From NCBI GenBank assembly GCA_965203835.1, contig OZ241919.1:496001-560000 (forward strand): DNA of 64,000 nucleotides, given 5' to 3'. The first letter of the stretch is position 1. Every line of letters starts with the position of its first letter. Under the pieces are notes generated by a model. That model ran no database searches and had not been told where the DNA came from. It saw only the letters and a list, made by a program, of their open reading frames with translations. Below, piece by piece: positions 8,988 to 16,412 of this stretch. The DNA is from CBDCFV01 sp965203835 (GTDB lineage Bacteria > Chloroflexota > Dehalococcoidia > Lucifugimonadales > UBA3495). The translations under genes were made by a program, and so were the position numbers.

Positions 8988-9371
8988 CTACGATACCGCC
9001 GCCAAGTGCTCCGCGTGGCGGATATAGTCGATAGTCTCCCTGATTCGGCGTTCGGTGTCGGGGTTACAGATACCATCGTAAAAACACGCGCCGTGCAACT
9101 GGCTGATACGGCTGTAATAGCGGCCCACCAAACTCTTGACGTTGCTATCTTGTCTGGCCAGGGCGTCCAACCCGTTTGAGGTCTGGGCGGTCGTCCCAGG
9201 TTCTTCGCCGGTACGGGCCAGGATGAGCGCATCAGTGGCGCGCTTGGTGGCGCACCAAGTCTTTTCCGCTGCATCTCGGACGTCGCCCTGCTCCAACCGG
9301 GCCAGAGCCTCGACGTGGACTTGCCGTGCATCGGCAAAAAGCACTTCTAATCGGTTATAGATGGTCGTCAT
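8988..9371 (-). CDS. Small all-helical protein, possibly HEPN/PaREP1-like
   Basis: 127 residues, predominantly helical. It contains A-A-E-K-T-W-C-A-T-K-R-A-T-D-A-L-I-L-A-R-T-G-E-E-P around residues 35-60, which resembles the helical core of PaREP1/HEPN-like small proteins. I see no R-x4-6-H HEPN ribonuclease motif that I trust, so no catalytic role is proposed. It converges on groEL and shares its terminator. The next minus-strand gene, a hydrolase, ends 40 bp from its start. Function unknown. Confidence 0.65.
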   Translation of the reverse strand: MTTIYNRLEVLFADARQVHVEALARLEQGDVRDAAEKTWCATKRATDALILARTGEEPGTTAQTSNGLDALARQDSNVKSLVGRYYSRISQLHGACFYDGICNPDTERRIRETIDYIRHAEHLAAVS

Positions 9372-9411
9372 GCGGATGACCTCTCGCCTCGACCAAGTGA
9401 GCGGAATGCGT

Positions 9412-10170
9412 CTAAGCGTAACCCAGCAACAGGTCCGCCAACTCTCTCGGATTGGACAACATTGCCTGATGACATGCGTCCATGTTGACCACTTCCGACC
9501 CAGGGACCCGCCGTGCCATCCTGTATTGCAGGTCCGGCGACAGTATCCTGTCCTGGCTCAGGACGACGTAAGTAACCGGACTGGGCGGTCCCGCTTGCTC
9601 CAGGGTGACCTTGGTGTCCAGCACCTTGGTCGGGATAGGCCCGAAGTGTCCCAACGAATGCACCACTTCCATAGGGTCCATCCCGTTACACAGCTGGTTG
9701 TATATGACCGCTTTGGGGAGCTTGACGCCCTTGCCAACGAGGCTGTTCACCGCCGAAAGCGCCTTGAACCCGAGCCTGGCCCTGGACGGAAGCACGCTCA
9801 CCAAGGAGCGTTGCGGCGGCGGCACCACCCCGGCCAATAACACAATCCGCTTGGGAGGTTCCGGGAGTTGGCCCGACGCTTGCAGTGCGACGCAAGCCGA
9901 AAAGCCGTGGGCTACCACCACAACGTCCTTCAATCCCTGGCGTTCCACCGCGCGAGCGACGGCTTGAACACACTCTTCGAAGAGTACATCGCCCGTGTCA
10001 CCCTCAGTATCTGCGCCGTGGCCGGGCAGGTCCAGAGGGTAGACTCGGTTTGCTATCCGGGTCTTGTAAAGGCGGGGAGGATGCTCCACCGGGGCGGTCA
10101 GGTACCCCCACACCCGTCCCCAACTCCAGGCTCCTTGGCCGGCCCCATGTACCAGCAGATAGTCCGTCAT
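9412..10170 (-). CDS. Alpha/beta hydrolase
   Basis: 252 residues from the chosen ATG. An upstream ATG at 10248 would add 26 basic residues, but GGAAGAGAG lies just before the inner start and the family begins with D-Y-L-L-V-H-G-A-G. The oxyanion region H-G-A-G is near residue 8 and the nucleophile elbow reads A-H-G-F-S-A-C, so the usual G-x-S-x-G has Cys in its last position. A late D and H (D-A-C-H-Q-A-M-L) could complete the triad. Similar proteins include esterases of the methylesterase/salicylate-binding type. The substrate is unknown. It lies about 100 bp downstream of selA on the same strand. Confidence 0.85.
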   Translation of the reverse strand: MTDYLLVHGAGQGAWSWGRVWGYLTAPVEHPPRLYKTRIANRVYPLDLPGHGADTEGDTGDVLFEECVQAVARAVERQGLKDVVVVAHGFSACVALQASGQLPEPPKRIVLLAGVVPPPQRSLVSVLPSRARLGFKALSAVNSLVGKGVKLPKAVIYNQLCNGMDPMEVVHSLGHFGPIPTKVLDTKVTLEQAGPPSPVTYVVLSQDRILSPDLQYRMARRVPGSEVVNMDACHQAMLSNPRELADLLLGYA

Positions 10171-10267
10171 ATCTCTCTTCCACCCTGGATGCCCAATGAA
10201 GATGCCTGCCGAGTCACGTCGAAGCCGCCTCCTGAAGTACGGCCGCACCGATTCATTAGAGGCTTGA

Positions 10268-11635
10268 TCAAGGTACCGAAAGGGCTTTCCGCAACGCGGC
10301 CAGAAGGTCTTCCTCTTCCTCCGCCAACACCGTCCGCGGGTCCAATAATACGCGGTCTTCTTCTATGCGGGCAATCACCGCGGTATCGGCCTCCCGTAAC
10401 CGTCTCATCACCGTTTCCGGACCGCCGGATGTCTCGTGACACGACAGGGCCAGCAACCAGGACGGCAACGTCTCTCCAGGCAGGCTACCGCCTCCGATGG
10501 CCGACCGGCCGCTAACCACCTCTCCCAATTCGGGAAAATTCTCTTGCCACTTGCAGGCCCTCCAGCGGACTTCATCCTCCGGCATCGCCATCATCCTCAG
10601 GACCGGGACCTCGGACTCGGCTTCTCCCCTCAAATAGTGCAGCAACGTTGCCGTCAGGCCCGCCAAGCTCAACTTGTCGATCCTGACGGCGCGGGCCAAG
10701 GGATGCCTTTCCAGTTTTTGCACCAGTTCGGATTTGCCTACCACAATTCCGGCCTGCGGCCCTCCCAGAAGTTTGTCGCCTGAGAAGAACACCAAGCCAA
10801 CCCCGGCGGCGATGCTGTCCTGGGGAGTGGGTTCGTGGGCGAGGCCGTAAACCTCTGTGGGCGCCAGCGCGCCGCTGCCCACGTCGTGCAACACCGGCAC
10901 CCCCCGTTCAGCGCCCAGTTCGACCAGTTCCGGGGACGCCACCGTAGCGGTGAAGCCCTCCACACGGAAGTTGCTGGCGTGGACCTGCAACAAAGCGGCG
11001 GTATTTTCCGTTATGGCGTCGCCGTAGTCCCTCAGGTAGGTGCGGTTGGTGGTGCCTACGTCAACCAGCGTTGCCCCGCTCTGGCGCAGTACGTCAGGCA
11101 CCCTGAATCCTCCGCCGATCTCCACCGCCTCGGCCCGCGACACAATGACCTCTTTCCCTTGGGCCAAGGCCGACAGGCCCAGCAGCACGGCGGACGCGTT
11201 GTTGTTTACTGCCAACGCAGCCTCGGCCCCGGTCAGTTGCCGCAACAGCGATTGGAGATGGGCTTGGCGGGAACCCCGCCGCCCGGTCTCCAGGTCCAGC
11301 TCCAGGTCGGTATACCCCTGCGCCACCCGCGCCATGGCTTCGGTAGCGGCGCGGCTGAGGGGCGCCCGGCCCAGGTTGGTATGGACGATGACTCCGGTCG
11401 CGTTTATTACGTGCCGGGGAGTGACCCGGGTCATCAACGAAAGTTGTCCGCATACGGACTCGGCCACGTCGGTCGCGCTGGGAGCGTTGCTCCCGTTCCG
11501 AATCCGCTGTCGGGCCAAGTCCAGCTCCTCGCGGACCAAGTCCACAACCCAGTCCCGCGGGTAGCTGGTGGTGGCGGCCACCATCGCTTCGCTCGCCATT
11601 ACCCGGTCAACACTGGGCAGGTGGCGGAATTGCAT
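10268..11635 (-). CDS. selA: L-seryl-tRNA(Sec) selenium transferase
   Basis: 455 residues, the normal SelA length. SelA is a PLP enzyme that converts seryl-tRNA(Sec) to selenocysteyl-tRNA(Sec) using selenophosphate. The N-terminal tRNA-binding region is followed by V-I-N-A-T-G-V-I-V-H-T-N-L-G-R-A-P-L, a SelA hallmark, and the PLP lysine lies in F-S-G-D-K-L-L-G-G-P-Q-A-G near residue 285. selB, selC and selD are not in the window and I found no selC-like tRNA beside it. No selenoprotein gene with an in-frame TGA was evident here. The 370-bp upstream gap should hold the promoter. Confidence 0.96.
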   Translation of the reverse strand: MQFRHLPSVDRVMASEAMVAATTSYPRDWVVDLVREELDLARQRIRNGSNAPSATDVAESVCGQLSLMTRVTPRHVINATGVIVHTNLGRAPLSRAATEAMARVAQGYTDLELDLETGRRGSRQAHLQSLLRQLTGAEAALAVNNNASAVLLGLSALAQGKEVIVSRAEAVEIGGGFRVPDVLRQSGATLVDVGTTNRTYLRDYGDAITENTAALLQVHASNFRVEGFTATVASPELVELGAERGVPVLHDVGSGALAPTEVYGLAHEPTPQDSIAAGVGLVFFSGDKLLGGPQAGIVVGKSELVQKLERHPLARAVRIDKLSLAGLTATLLHYLRGEAESEVPVLRMMAMPEDEVRWRACKWQENFPELGEVVSGRSAIGGGSLPGETLPSWLLALSCHETSGGPETVMRRLREADTAVIARIEEDRVLLDPRTVLAEEEEDLLAALRKALSVP

Positions 11636-12007
11636 ATCTTTCGACTCCTGACAGGTGAACGTCGAATATCGTCTTGCATTTTAACATGGCAGCCGCCCGT
11701 TCCGGTCTGCTCGGTATATCAGCGCAGGGCAATCAGGGCCTTTTCATTCTCTCGTCATTCCCGCGCAGGCGGGAATCCATGTGGTCTCGCCACGAGAACA
11801 TTGCCATAGGCTGGAAGTATGTGGATTCCCGCTTTCGCGGGAAAGACGGGACCTGTGCAGCCCAACCCGGAAAATGAAAAGGCCCTGCACGACAATCGAC
11901 CCGGTGGCGTTCGGATTCCTGTTCATATAAGATGTTCGGAATTATCGGAGCCGACCGGGCGATCGACCTATGGGCCATCCCCGAATCTTCCCCGTGGAGA
12001 ACTTGCT
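11636..12007. other. Intergenic gap between selA and the split dehydrogenase
   Basis: 372 bp between divergent genes. It holds the palindrome pair at 11757-11844 and otherwise no ORF, tRNA or terminator that I can support. Promoters for selA (minus) and for the dehydrogenase (plus) must lie here, but I see no convincing hexamers. Confidence 0.6.
11757..11844. repeat. Pair of inverted GC-rich palindromes
   Basis: ATTCCCGC-GCAG-GCGGGAAT (11757-11776) and ATTCCCGC-TTTC-GCGGGAAA (11825-11844) lie 48 bp apart with mirrored flanks (GGGAATCCA and TGGATTCCC). The two units are head to head, the arrangement of paired REP/BIME-type elements. Confidence 0.85.
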
Positions 12008-12340
12008 ATGCAACCTGGGCTTCCCCCGGAGCTTGATGCACTGAAAAACACCATCCGGCAGATAGTCCGGGACGAATGTGTGCCGCTGGAAGCCGGCTAC
12101 CTGGCCAATCCTCCCCAGGAAGGGCAGGACGACGGCGGCCCGACGGGTATCGCCCAATCGGTATTGGGCATTGTCGGGACGCTGGATCCGGACAAGTGGC
12201 GGCGCCTGACCGATATATCCAAACAGACTGGCATATTCACCTCCTTCGTGCCTGAAGAGTACGGCGGCGGCGGCATGGGCGCATTGGGCCACGTAGTGCT
12301 GGACGAAGAGGTGCACAAGAGCATAGTTCAACTTCCCACT

Positions 12341-12853
12341 TCACCCGTGCCCATGATGATGTTCGGCACGCCACAGATTGCCCGCTTGCCAGTGCTTGGC
12401 AAGTCTCGCCTTGGCGTCCCGCCAGCGTTGCGCCAGGGACCGCCGGGGCGTGTTCAGGATTCGGCGGACGTGTCGCATGGAATAACCCACGGCCTCAGCT
12501 ATGGCCCGGATGGTCAACCCGATGGACCGCAACCGGCGGACTTGGTTATGGCGTGGTTGCGCCCGTAGGTCCCGCACGTAGCCGCTATGGACACCGCCTT
12601 TGATGGTCTCGAAATAAGTCCGGTACTCGCGCCGTCCGGCTTTCTCGCTGTTGGGAATCGGCGGCCCGGATTTGGCGGGGCGGCCCTCGGCACGGCGTAG
12701 GGCGGAAAAGTAGGCGTCTAACGCCTTGCGCCGTAGCTTTCGGCCAATGCGGGAATTGCCGAGACGGGAAAGGTCAGGGAAGGGGATTGAAAGGGGATTG
12801 TTGACAATTGGTTTGTCAACAATTGTCGCATGGTGTAAACTTGCTATCGTCAT
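12341..12853 (-). CDS. HTH protein carried by the 934-bp insertion
   Basis: 170 residues, strongly basic. The ATG is supported by GGGAG five nt upstream. A helix-turn-helix lies near residues 105-135 (G-L-T-I-R-A-I-A-E-A-V-G-Y-S-M-R-H-V-R-R-I-L), close in style to the DNA-binding helices of invertase/resolvase C-termini, but no catalytic serine domain precedes it. An Arg-rich region (about 35-75) could also bind nucleic acid. The last eight or so residues and the stop codon come from the host dehydrogenase sequence, so insertion has supplied a new C-terminus. Autoregulation through the inverted repeat at 12800-12827 is possible. Family unknown to me. Confidence 0.6.
   Translation of the reverse strand: MTIASLHHATIVDKPIVNNPLSIPFPDLSRLGNSRIGRKLRRKALDAYFSALRRAEGRPAKSGPPIPNSEKAGRREYRTYFETIKGGVHSGYVRDLRAQPRHNQVRRLRSIGLTIRAIAEAVGYSMRHVRRILNTPRRSLAQRWRDAKARLAKHWQAGNLWRAEHHHGHG
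12800..12827. promoter_or_regulatory. Nested inverted repeats, candidate operator
   Basis: GTTGACAA-TTGGT-TTGTCAAC (12800-12820) is a perfect 8-bp repeat. It overlaps GACAATTG (12803-12810) and CAATTGTC (12820-12827), another perfect 8-bp pair. The AT-rich double palindrome stands out from its GC-rich setting and lies inside codons 9-18 of the HTH gene, suitable for binding by a dimeric HTH protein. Confidence 0.5.
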
Positions 12854-12934
12854 TCGTTCTCCCGATTGACTGGTTCCCTTGACCGTCCCGTGTTGCGCCG
12901 GGGCGGTTTTATTTTGTCTAGCTTGGTGTTGGGT

Positions 12935-13153
12935 TTACGGCAATTGGTCCCAAGGAATTTCAATGACTATCGGGCCGTCTTGCCGGTCCCGAGACGGGCC
13001 GCCCCTCAGTGTTCCCGGGGCGGACTTGGGCAGCCGGTCCCGTGGGTCTTGGAATACCCGCTTGACGGGCGGCTTGGCTGGCGGCGCGGCTGGCGTTTCC
13101 GGTTGGGCCATGCGCCGGTGTCGGAACAGCCGCCGAATGATGGCCATAAACAT
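12935..13153 (-). CDS. 72-residue Arg/Pro-rich protein of the 934-bp insertion
   Basis: The frame is open further upstream to 13309, but that start lies in host sequence. The ATG at 13153 has AAGGGGG 7 nt before it, so I take it. The N-terminus M-F-M-A-I-I-R-R-L-F-R-H-R-R is hydrophobic then basic. A Pro/Ala-rich middle follows, and the end is G-P-I-V-I-E-I-P-W-D-Q-L-P. It lies 81 bp upstream of the HTH gene on the same strand, so the two are probably cotranscribed. I recognise no family. Confidence 0.45.
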   Translation of the reverse strand: MFMAIIRRLFRHRRMAQPETPAAPPAKPPVKRVFQDPRDRLPKSAPGTLRGGPSRDRQDGPIVIEIPWDQLP

Positions 13154-13190
13154 GGCTATCCCCCTTTTTCGTGGGTTGAAATTCTGCCGA

Positions 13191-13252
13191 GAATCTGCCA
13201 AGATTCGCCAAACGGGACCATCCAAGCATTGCCGCAAGGATGGCCCCATTTG
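13191..13252. other. Stem-loops near the right end of the insertion
   Basis: GAATCT-GCCA-AGATTC (13191-13206) is a perfect short hairpin. CAAACGGGACCATCC (13209-13223) pairs with GGATGGCCCCATTTG (13238-13252) at 13 of 15 positions around a 14-nt loop. They lie between the right boundary and the start of the 72-residue gene, where a leader RNA or a recombination site could sit. Confidence 0.55.
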
Positions 13253-14198
13253 TATCTGTATGGCCCTTCTTGGCCCCTTGGTTTCTAGGATGATGATCGG
13301 CGCCTGCACCCCCGAACAGGAGCAACAATACCTGCACCCGGCGATTCAAGGGGACCTGAACTATGCCTTCGGCCAAACCGAGCCTCAGGCAGGCTCGGAC
13401 CCCGGCGGCATGATGCAGACGCGGGCGGTACGCGACGGGGACGATTGGGTGCTGAACGGCACCAAGATGTTCATCTCAGGCGCAGCCACCGCCGACTTCA
13501 TCCTGCTCCAAGCGGTGACCGACCCCGAACGCCGTCAACGGGGCGGCATCACCATGTTCATCCTGGACAATCCCACGGAAGGAATGAGCTTCGAGCCGAT
13601 TCGAATATGGACCAGTCCCACCCGGGCCCAGCAGCACTACATCCACTTGGACAACGTGCGGGTCCCCCAGACTAAAGTCTTGGGGGAGGTCGGGCAGGGG
13701 TTCACCCTGGGACAGAAATGGCTGGTCCACCACGACCGCCTTCTGCGAGGGTCGATGGCAATCGGTATCCTGACAAGGGCGCTGGAAATGGCCATAGAGT
13801 GGGCGAAGCAGCGTGTAACCTATGGACGACCCATCGCAGACCGCCAAGCAATCCAGTGGATGCTTACCGACGTTTATATTGACATTATGAACCTGCGGGC
13901 CATCACCCGGGAGACGGCGGCCCGGGCCGACGCCGGTGAAGACGTCCGGGTTGAGGCCTCGATGATCAAATACTGCGCCGGTGAGTGGGGATGGCGAAGC
14001 ATCGACAAGATCATGCAGGTATTCGGCGGCATGGGCGAGACCCTGGACATGCCCATCCCTCACTGGTACGTGCTGCTGCGCCACGCCCGCATCGGCGGCG
14101 GCACCTCCGAGATACATAAATTCGTCATGGCCAGGGCATTGCTGAACGGCGGGGTGTCGTTCCAGGGATAGATGCAGCATAGGGGAGGATAGACAACA

Positions 14199-15161
14199 AT
14201 GACGTGGACACGAAAGGCCAAATGGATGCTTGCGGTGGCCGGGGTCGGCGTGGCGTTAATGGCGTTGGCCTACAGCATGGGGGGAGCGCGCGCCATCCCC
14301 CTTTCCGTCATGCCCGCGCAGGCGGGCATCGCCCCGGGGGCAGGGGTCACAGTCGCGCCCTCCCCGAAAAGCGGAACACAGCGAGCCGTGAACCAGGAAA
14401 CTTCCGCGGGAAAAACGGGAGGAATCACGGTATCCGGTCAAGGCTCAGCCTCGTCCGCTCCTGACCTGGCAATCGTGACGCTGGGGGTTGAAGCTACCGG
14501 AGAGACCATAAAAGAGGCGCGCAACTCGGCCGCGAGCGCCTTGGGAAAGATCATCGATACTCTGCTGGAAAGCGAGGTTGCCGAGAAGAACATTCAGACC
14601 TCCCGTCTGAGCATCCATCCCCGGTACAGCACCCGGACAATCACCAAGTGCCCCGCCAATCAGGGAGCAAGCGGCACAGCCGCTACCGAGGGGCCCACGC
14701 CTCGACTCCAGGAGGCTCGGCCGGAAGACGAGTGCTATACGGAACGCCAGTCTGTCATCACCGGATACGAGGTCAACAACCAGTTGGCCGTGCGGCTGCG
14801 GGACCTGGACACCGTGGGCGATGTCATAGACGACGTAACCGACGCTGGAGGCGACCTGACCCGGTTCCAAGGCATCAGTTTTTCCTTGGAGGACACGGGG
14901 CCGCTGAAATACAAGGCATTGACCGCGGCCATCGAAGACGCCCAAGCGAAAGCGGACCACATCGCCGATAAAAGCGGGGTGACCCTGGGAGAGCTTGTCA
15001 GAATATCGGAAGCATCATCCCAAATTGGCGACCCGCACCGCGCATCCCGGTTGGCTTTTGCAATGGAGTCCGTGATATTGGAGTCAGACGTCCCCACCTC
15101 CGTCGAGGGCGGACTCGTCACCGTAAGCGCCGCTGTACAAGCTATGTACGGCATCAAGTAA
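14199..15161 (+). CDS. SIMPL-domain (DUF541) exported protein
   Basis: 320 residues. The N-terminal signal anchor has K-A-K at 6-8 and a hydrophobic core at about 9-27. The SIMPL/DUF541 domain begins near residue 75 with I-T-V-S-G-Q-G-S-A-S-S-A-P-D-L-A and includes G-V-E-A-T-G-E-T-I-K-E-A. It also has the typical late A-x-x-D-A-x-x-K-A-D-H-I-A pattern. The family is periplasmic or surface-exposed, and its role is poorly defined (stress resistance in some species). Residues about 33-45 (I-P-L-S-V-M-P-A-Q-A-G-I-A) are the translation of a GC-rich palindrome inserted just after the signal segment, where a linker tolerates it. GGAGG lies 11 nt before the ATG. It starts 27 bp after the split dehydrogenase. 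Confidence 0.88.
   Translation: MTWTRKAKWMLAVAGVGVALMALAYSMGGARAIPLSVMPAQAGIAPGAGVTVAPSPKSGTQRAVNQETSAGKTGGITVSGQGSASSAPDLAIVTLGVEATGETIKEARNSAASALGKIIDTLLESEVAEKNIQTSRLSIHPRYSTRTITKCPANQGASGTAATEGPTPRLQEARPEDECYTERQSVITGYEVNNQLAVRLRDLDTVGDVIDDVTDAGGDLTRFQGISFSLEDTGPLKYKALTAAIEDAQAKADHIADKSGVTLGELVRISEASSQIGDPHRASRLAFAMESVILESDVPTSVEGGLVTVSAAVQAMYGIK
14310..14329. repeat. Palindrome inside the SIMPL gene (ATGCCCGC-GCAG-GCGGGCAT)
   Basis: A perfect 8-4-8 palindrome of the same family as the intergenic copies, with compensating changes in both arms (TTC to TGC). It is translated in frame without disrupting the protein. Confidence 0.85.
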
Positions 15162-15720
15162 GGCCAGTAGAACGAAATCCTTGTTGCGATGGGAATCGCC
15201 GTAGTGGCAATCAGCCACAGCAACGGAGAGTATGTCGCCATCCAACGCAAAGCGAGGCCACAATGAGCCGCACGTACACGGTTTAGGCGTAAACGAGTAC
15301 GCCGACGAACTGGAAGAGGACGACACGGCGCCGGGCCGGTGCCGCCGGAAAGCCGCGGACGCATCAAGGAAATGACCCAAGCATGGTTGGCATGGGGACG
15401 CCAGCAAGGATACGAGCTTGGGAACACCGAGTTGGATTGACGAGCACCTGCCCCAACTGGCGGCTGAGGTGTGCCAGGTCACCCGAATCCCTCGACCGTA
15501 ATGCCTACGGCGAGGTCCACTGCTTCATGCGCCGCCCACTTTGACCATTGCAACCCGGGGTCGCTCCCCACCCTGACAATTCCCGCTTGCCACTTCGTAA
15601 AACACCTCTCTACCATACTACCTGCGCAGCACAACATTCCCAGGGTCCCTAGTTTTCCGTTCGAGGCGTCCAGAATGTCCACCGATACTCCCGGAAGCCC
15701 CGTTATTCCGTAGGGGCAAC

Positions 15721-15860
15721 AGGGCACGTGCAAAGTAATCGTCTGAATCAGGATTTACTGGATTCCCGGATTTTCAGGATGTTTCCAATCCTGAACATCC
15801 TTTAATCTTGACAATCCTGATTCAGACTTTTGCCGCCAGTAAAGACTTTGCACACGCCCT
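15721..15860. repeat. 140-bp inverted-repeat element, copy 1
   Basis: Outer arms AGGGCACGTGCAAAGT (15721-15736) and ACTTTGCACACGCCCT (15845-15860) match at 14 of 16 positions. Inner arms GTCTGAATCAGGATT (15741-15755) and AATCCTGATTCAGAC (15813-15827) are perfect. The direct repeat GTAGGGGCAAC flanks it at 15710-15720 and 15862-15872. It has no ORF and is MITE-like. A second copy in the opposite orientation lies near 56.6-57.8 kb. Confidence 0.85.
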
Positions 15861-15921
15861 GGTAGGGGCAACCCGCGAATGGGTATAACCCTCCTCGTGG
15901 TTGCCCTGGATGACCTGCCGT

Positions 15922-15950
15922 AAATGTCCTGAAATGTCCGCAAATGTCCG
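15922..15950 (+). promoter_or_regulatory. Three 9-bp direct repeats at exact 10-bp spacing
   Basis: AAATGTCCT (15922), AAATGTCCG (15932) and AAATGTCCG (15942) place the motif on one face of the helix, 50-76 bp before the 109-codon gene. This is an iteron- or operator-like arrangement. Nothing else in the window shows the same motif array. Confidence 0.5.
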
Positions 15951-15997
15951 CGATTCTAAAATCTCCGGCAAATAGACCAATCTAAGGAGTCTGCATC

Positions 15998-16327
15998 ATG
16001 CGAAGTGAACTAAACGCCCTCTGGGCCCGCGTCCGTGCCCTTCAACGAAAATTCGCCCGCGAACTGGCCGAGTACCGGCTGGGCCTCCTTTGCGACGACC
16101 TTTGCGAACGCTGGTTCGCCGCTTGGTCCGACCACAAGCCCTTGCCCCGAATTCATCCCTTCATCGTCCGGGTGATAGATTCAGGTTACCGGCTTCTCGG
16201 ATTGGGCGCGGCCAACAACTACCTGAGGGATTGTCGTCGCCAGGGTGACGCCCCCAACCCCCAAGTGCTCCTCAACGCCATCCTGCCCCCGACCGGGAAA
16301 CGCCCCGCCCGCGGGTACATCGGCTGA
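15998..16327 (+). CDS. Hypothetical protein, 109 residues
   Basis: AAGGAG lies 8 nt before the ATG, a good ribosome site. The N-terminal half is an amphipathic basic helix region (L-W-A-R-V-R-A-L-Q-R-K-F-A-R-E-L-A-E-Y-R), followed by L-L-C-D-D-L-C-E-R-W-F and a C-terminal helix with N-N-Y-L-R-D-C-R. No transmembrane segment and no family that I recognise. It is the only gene of the 600-bp repeat-flanked segment, preceded by the triple direct repeat, so it may belong to a mobile cassette. Confidence 0.6.
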   Translation: MRSELNALWARVRALQRKFARELAEYRLGLLCDDLCERWFAAWSDHKPLPRIHPFIVRVIDSGYRLLGLGAANNYLRDCRRQGDAPNPQVLLNAILPPTGKRPARGYIG

Positions 16328-16383
16328 CGGCAAATGCTGTCTCCACTCCAAAACTTGCCCCCGTGGAGACGTGGAGAGACCGT

Positions 16384-16412
16384 CCGGAGCGCGGGCGTCC
16401 CGCCCGCTCCGG
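16384..16412. repeat. Strong GC hairpin (CCGGAGCG ... CGCTCCGG)
   Basis: Outer arms CCGGAGCG (16384-16391) and CGCTCCGG (16405-16412), with inner arms CGGGCG and CGCCCG around TCC, give one nearly continuous stem. It lies after the 109-codon gene and could act as a transcript end, though no T run follows. The type (GAGCGCGGGCGTCCCGCCCGCTC) is a dispersed-palindrome style distinct from the 8-4-8 family. Confidence 0.7.

Larger units (their letters stand above)
12355..13301 (-). mobile_element. 934-bp insertion with 13-bp direct repeats, no transposase
   Basis: GATGATGTTCGGC (12355-12367) and GATGATGATCGGC (13289-13301) flank the insert with one mismatch, consistent with a target duplication or recombination site. 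The insert holds two minus-strand genes (an HTH protein and a 72-residue protein). Subterminal hairpins lie at each side: CTTGCCA-GTGCT-TGGCAAG at 12385-12403, and stem-loops at 13191-13252. I see no terminal inverted repeats and no DDE, HUH, serine- or tyrosine-recombinase ORF. It is therefore either non-autonomous or uses an unrecognised mechanism. Confidence 0.75.
12008..14171 (+). pseudogene. Acyl-CoA dehydrogenase interrupted by a 934-bp insertion
   Basis: Two halves of one acyl-CoA dehydrogenase. The 5' part (12008-12367) gives the N-terminal helical domain through V-P-M-M-M-F-G. The 3' part (13302-14171) continues with A-C-T-P-E-Q-E-Q-Q-Y-L, F-G-Q-T-E-P-x-A-G-S-D, the FAD region T-K-M-F-I-S-G-A and the C-terminal Q-V-F-G-G-M-G. 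The frames differ by one base across the insert. Removing one 13-bp repeat and everything between joins GGC to GCC in frame and restores a 409-residue protein, normal for the family. GGAG lies 10 nt before the ATG. As it stands the gene cannot give a whole enzyme. Each half remains open with no other lesion I noticed, so the insertion looks recent or excisable. Confidence 0.88.
15162..15997. other. Gene-poor stretch with probable gene remnants and repeats
   Basis: 836 bp with no convincing intact gene. Around 15260-15440 the plus strand shows broken protein-like pieces in two frames (N-E-Y-A-D-E-L-E-E-D and, in another frame, R-I-K-E-M-T-Q-A-W-L-A-W-G-R-Q-Q-G-Y-E-L), as expected for a decayed gene. 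A minus-strand frame at 15479-15733 looks weakly protein-like (84 codons) but begins inside a repeat; I do not call it. The 140-bp inverted-repeat element and the triple direct repeat lie in the second half. Confidence 0.55.

Noticed and set aside
11636..12007. selC tRNA next to selA
   Set aside because: No cloverleaf or TTCGA-type arm is seen; the gap contains GC palindromes only.
12879..13289. N-terminal 137 codons of the plus-strand frame that includes the dehydrogenase 3' half
   Set aside because: These codons lie inside the insertion, antisense to the 72-residue gene, and are unlike any acyl-CoA dehydrogenase. The real 3' half starts at about 13290.
15479..15733. 84-codon minus-strand ORF
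   Set aside because: It reads partly protein-like but starts in the arm of the 140-bp repeat, lacks a ribosome site and has no family. It may be a gene remnant.
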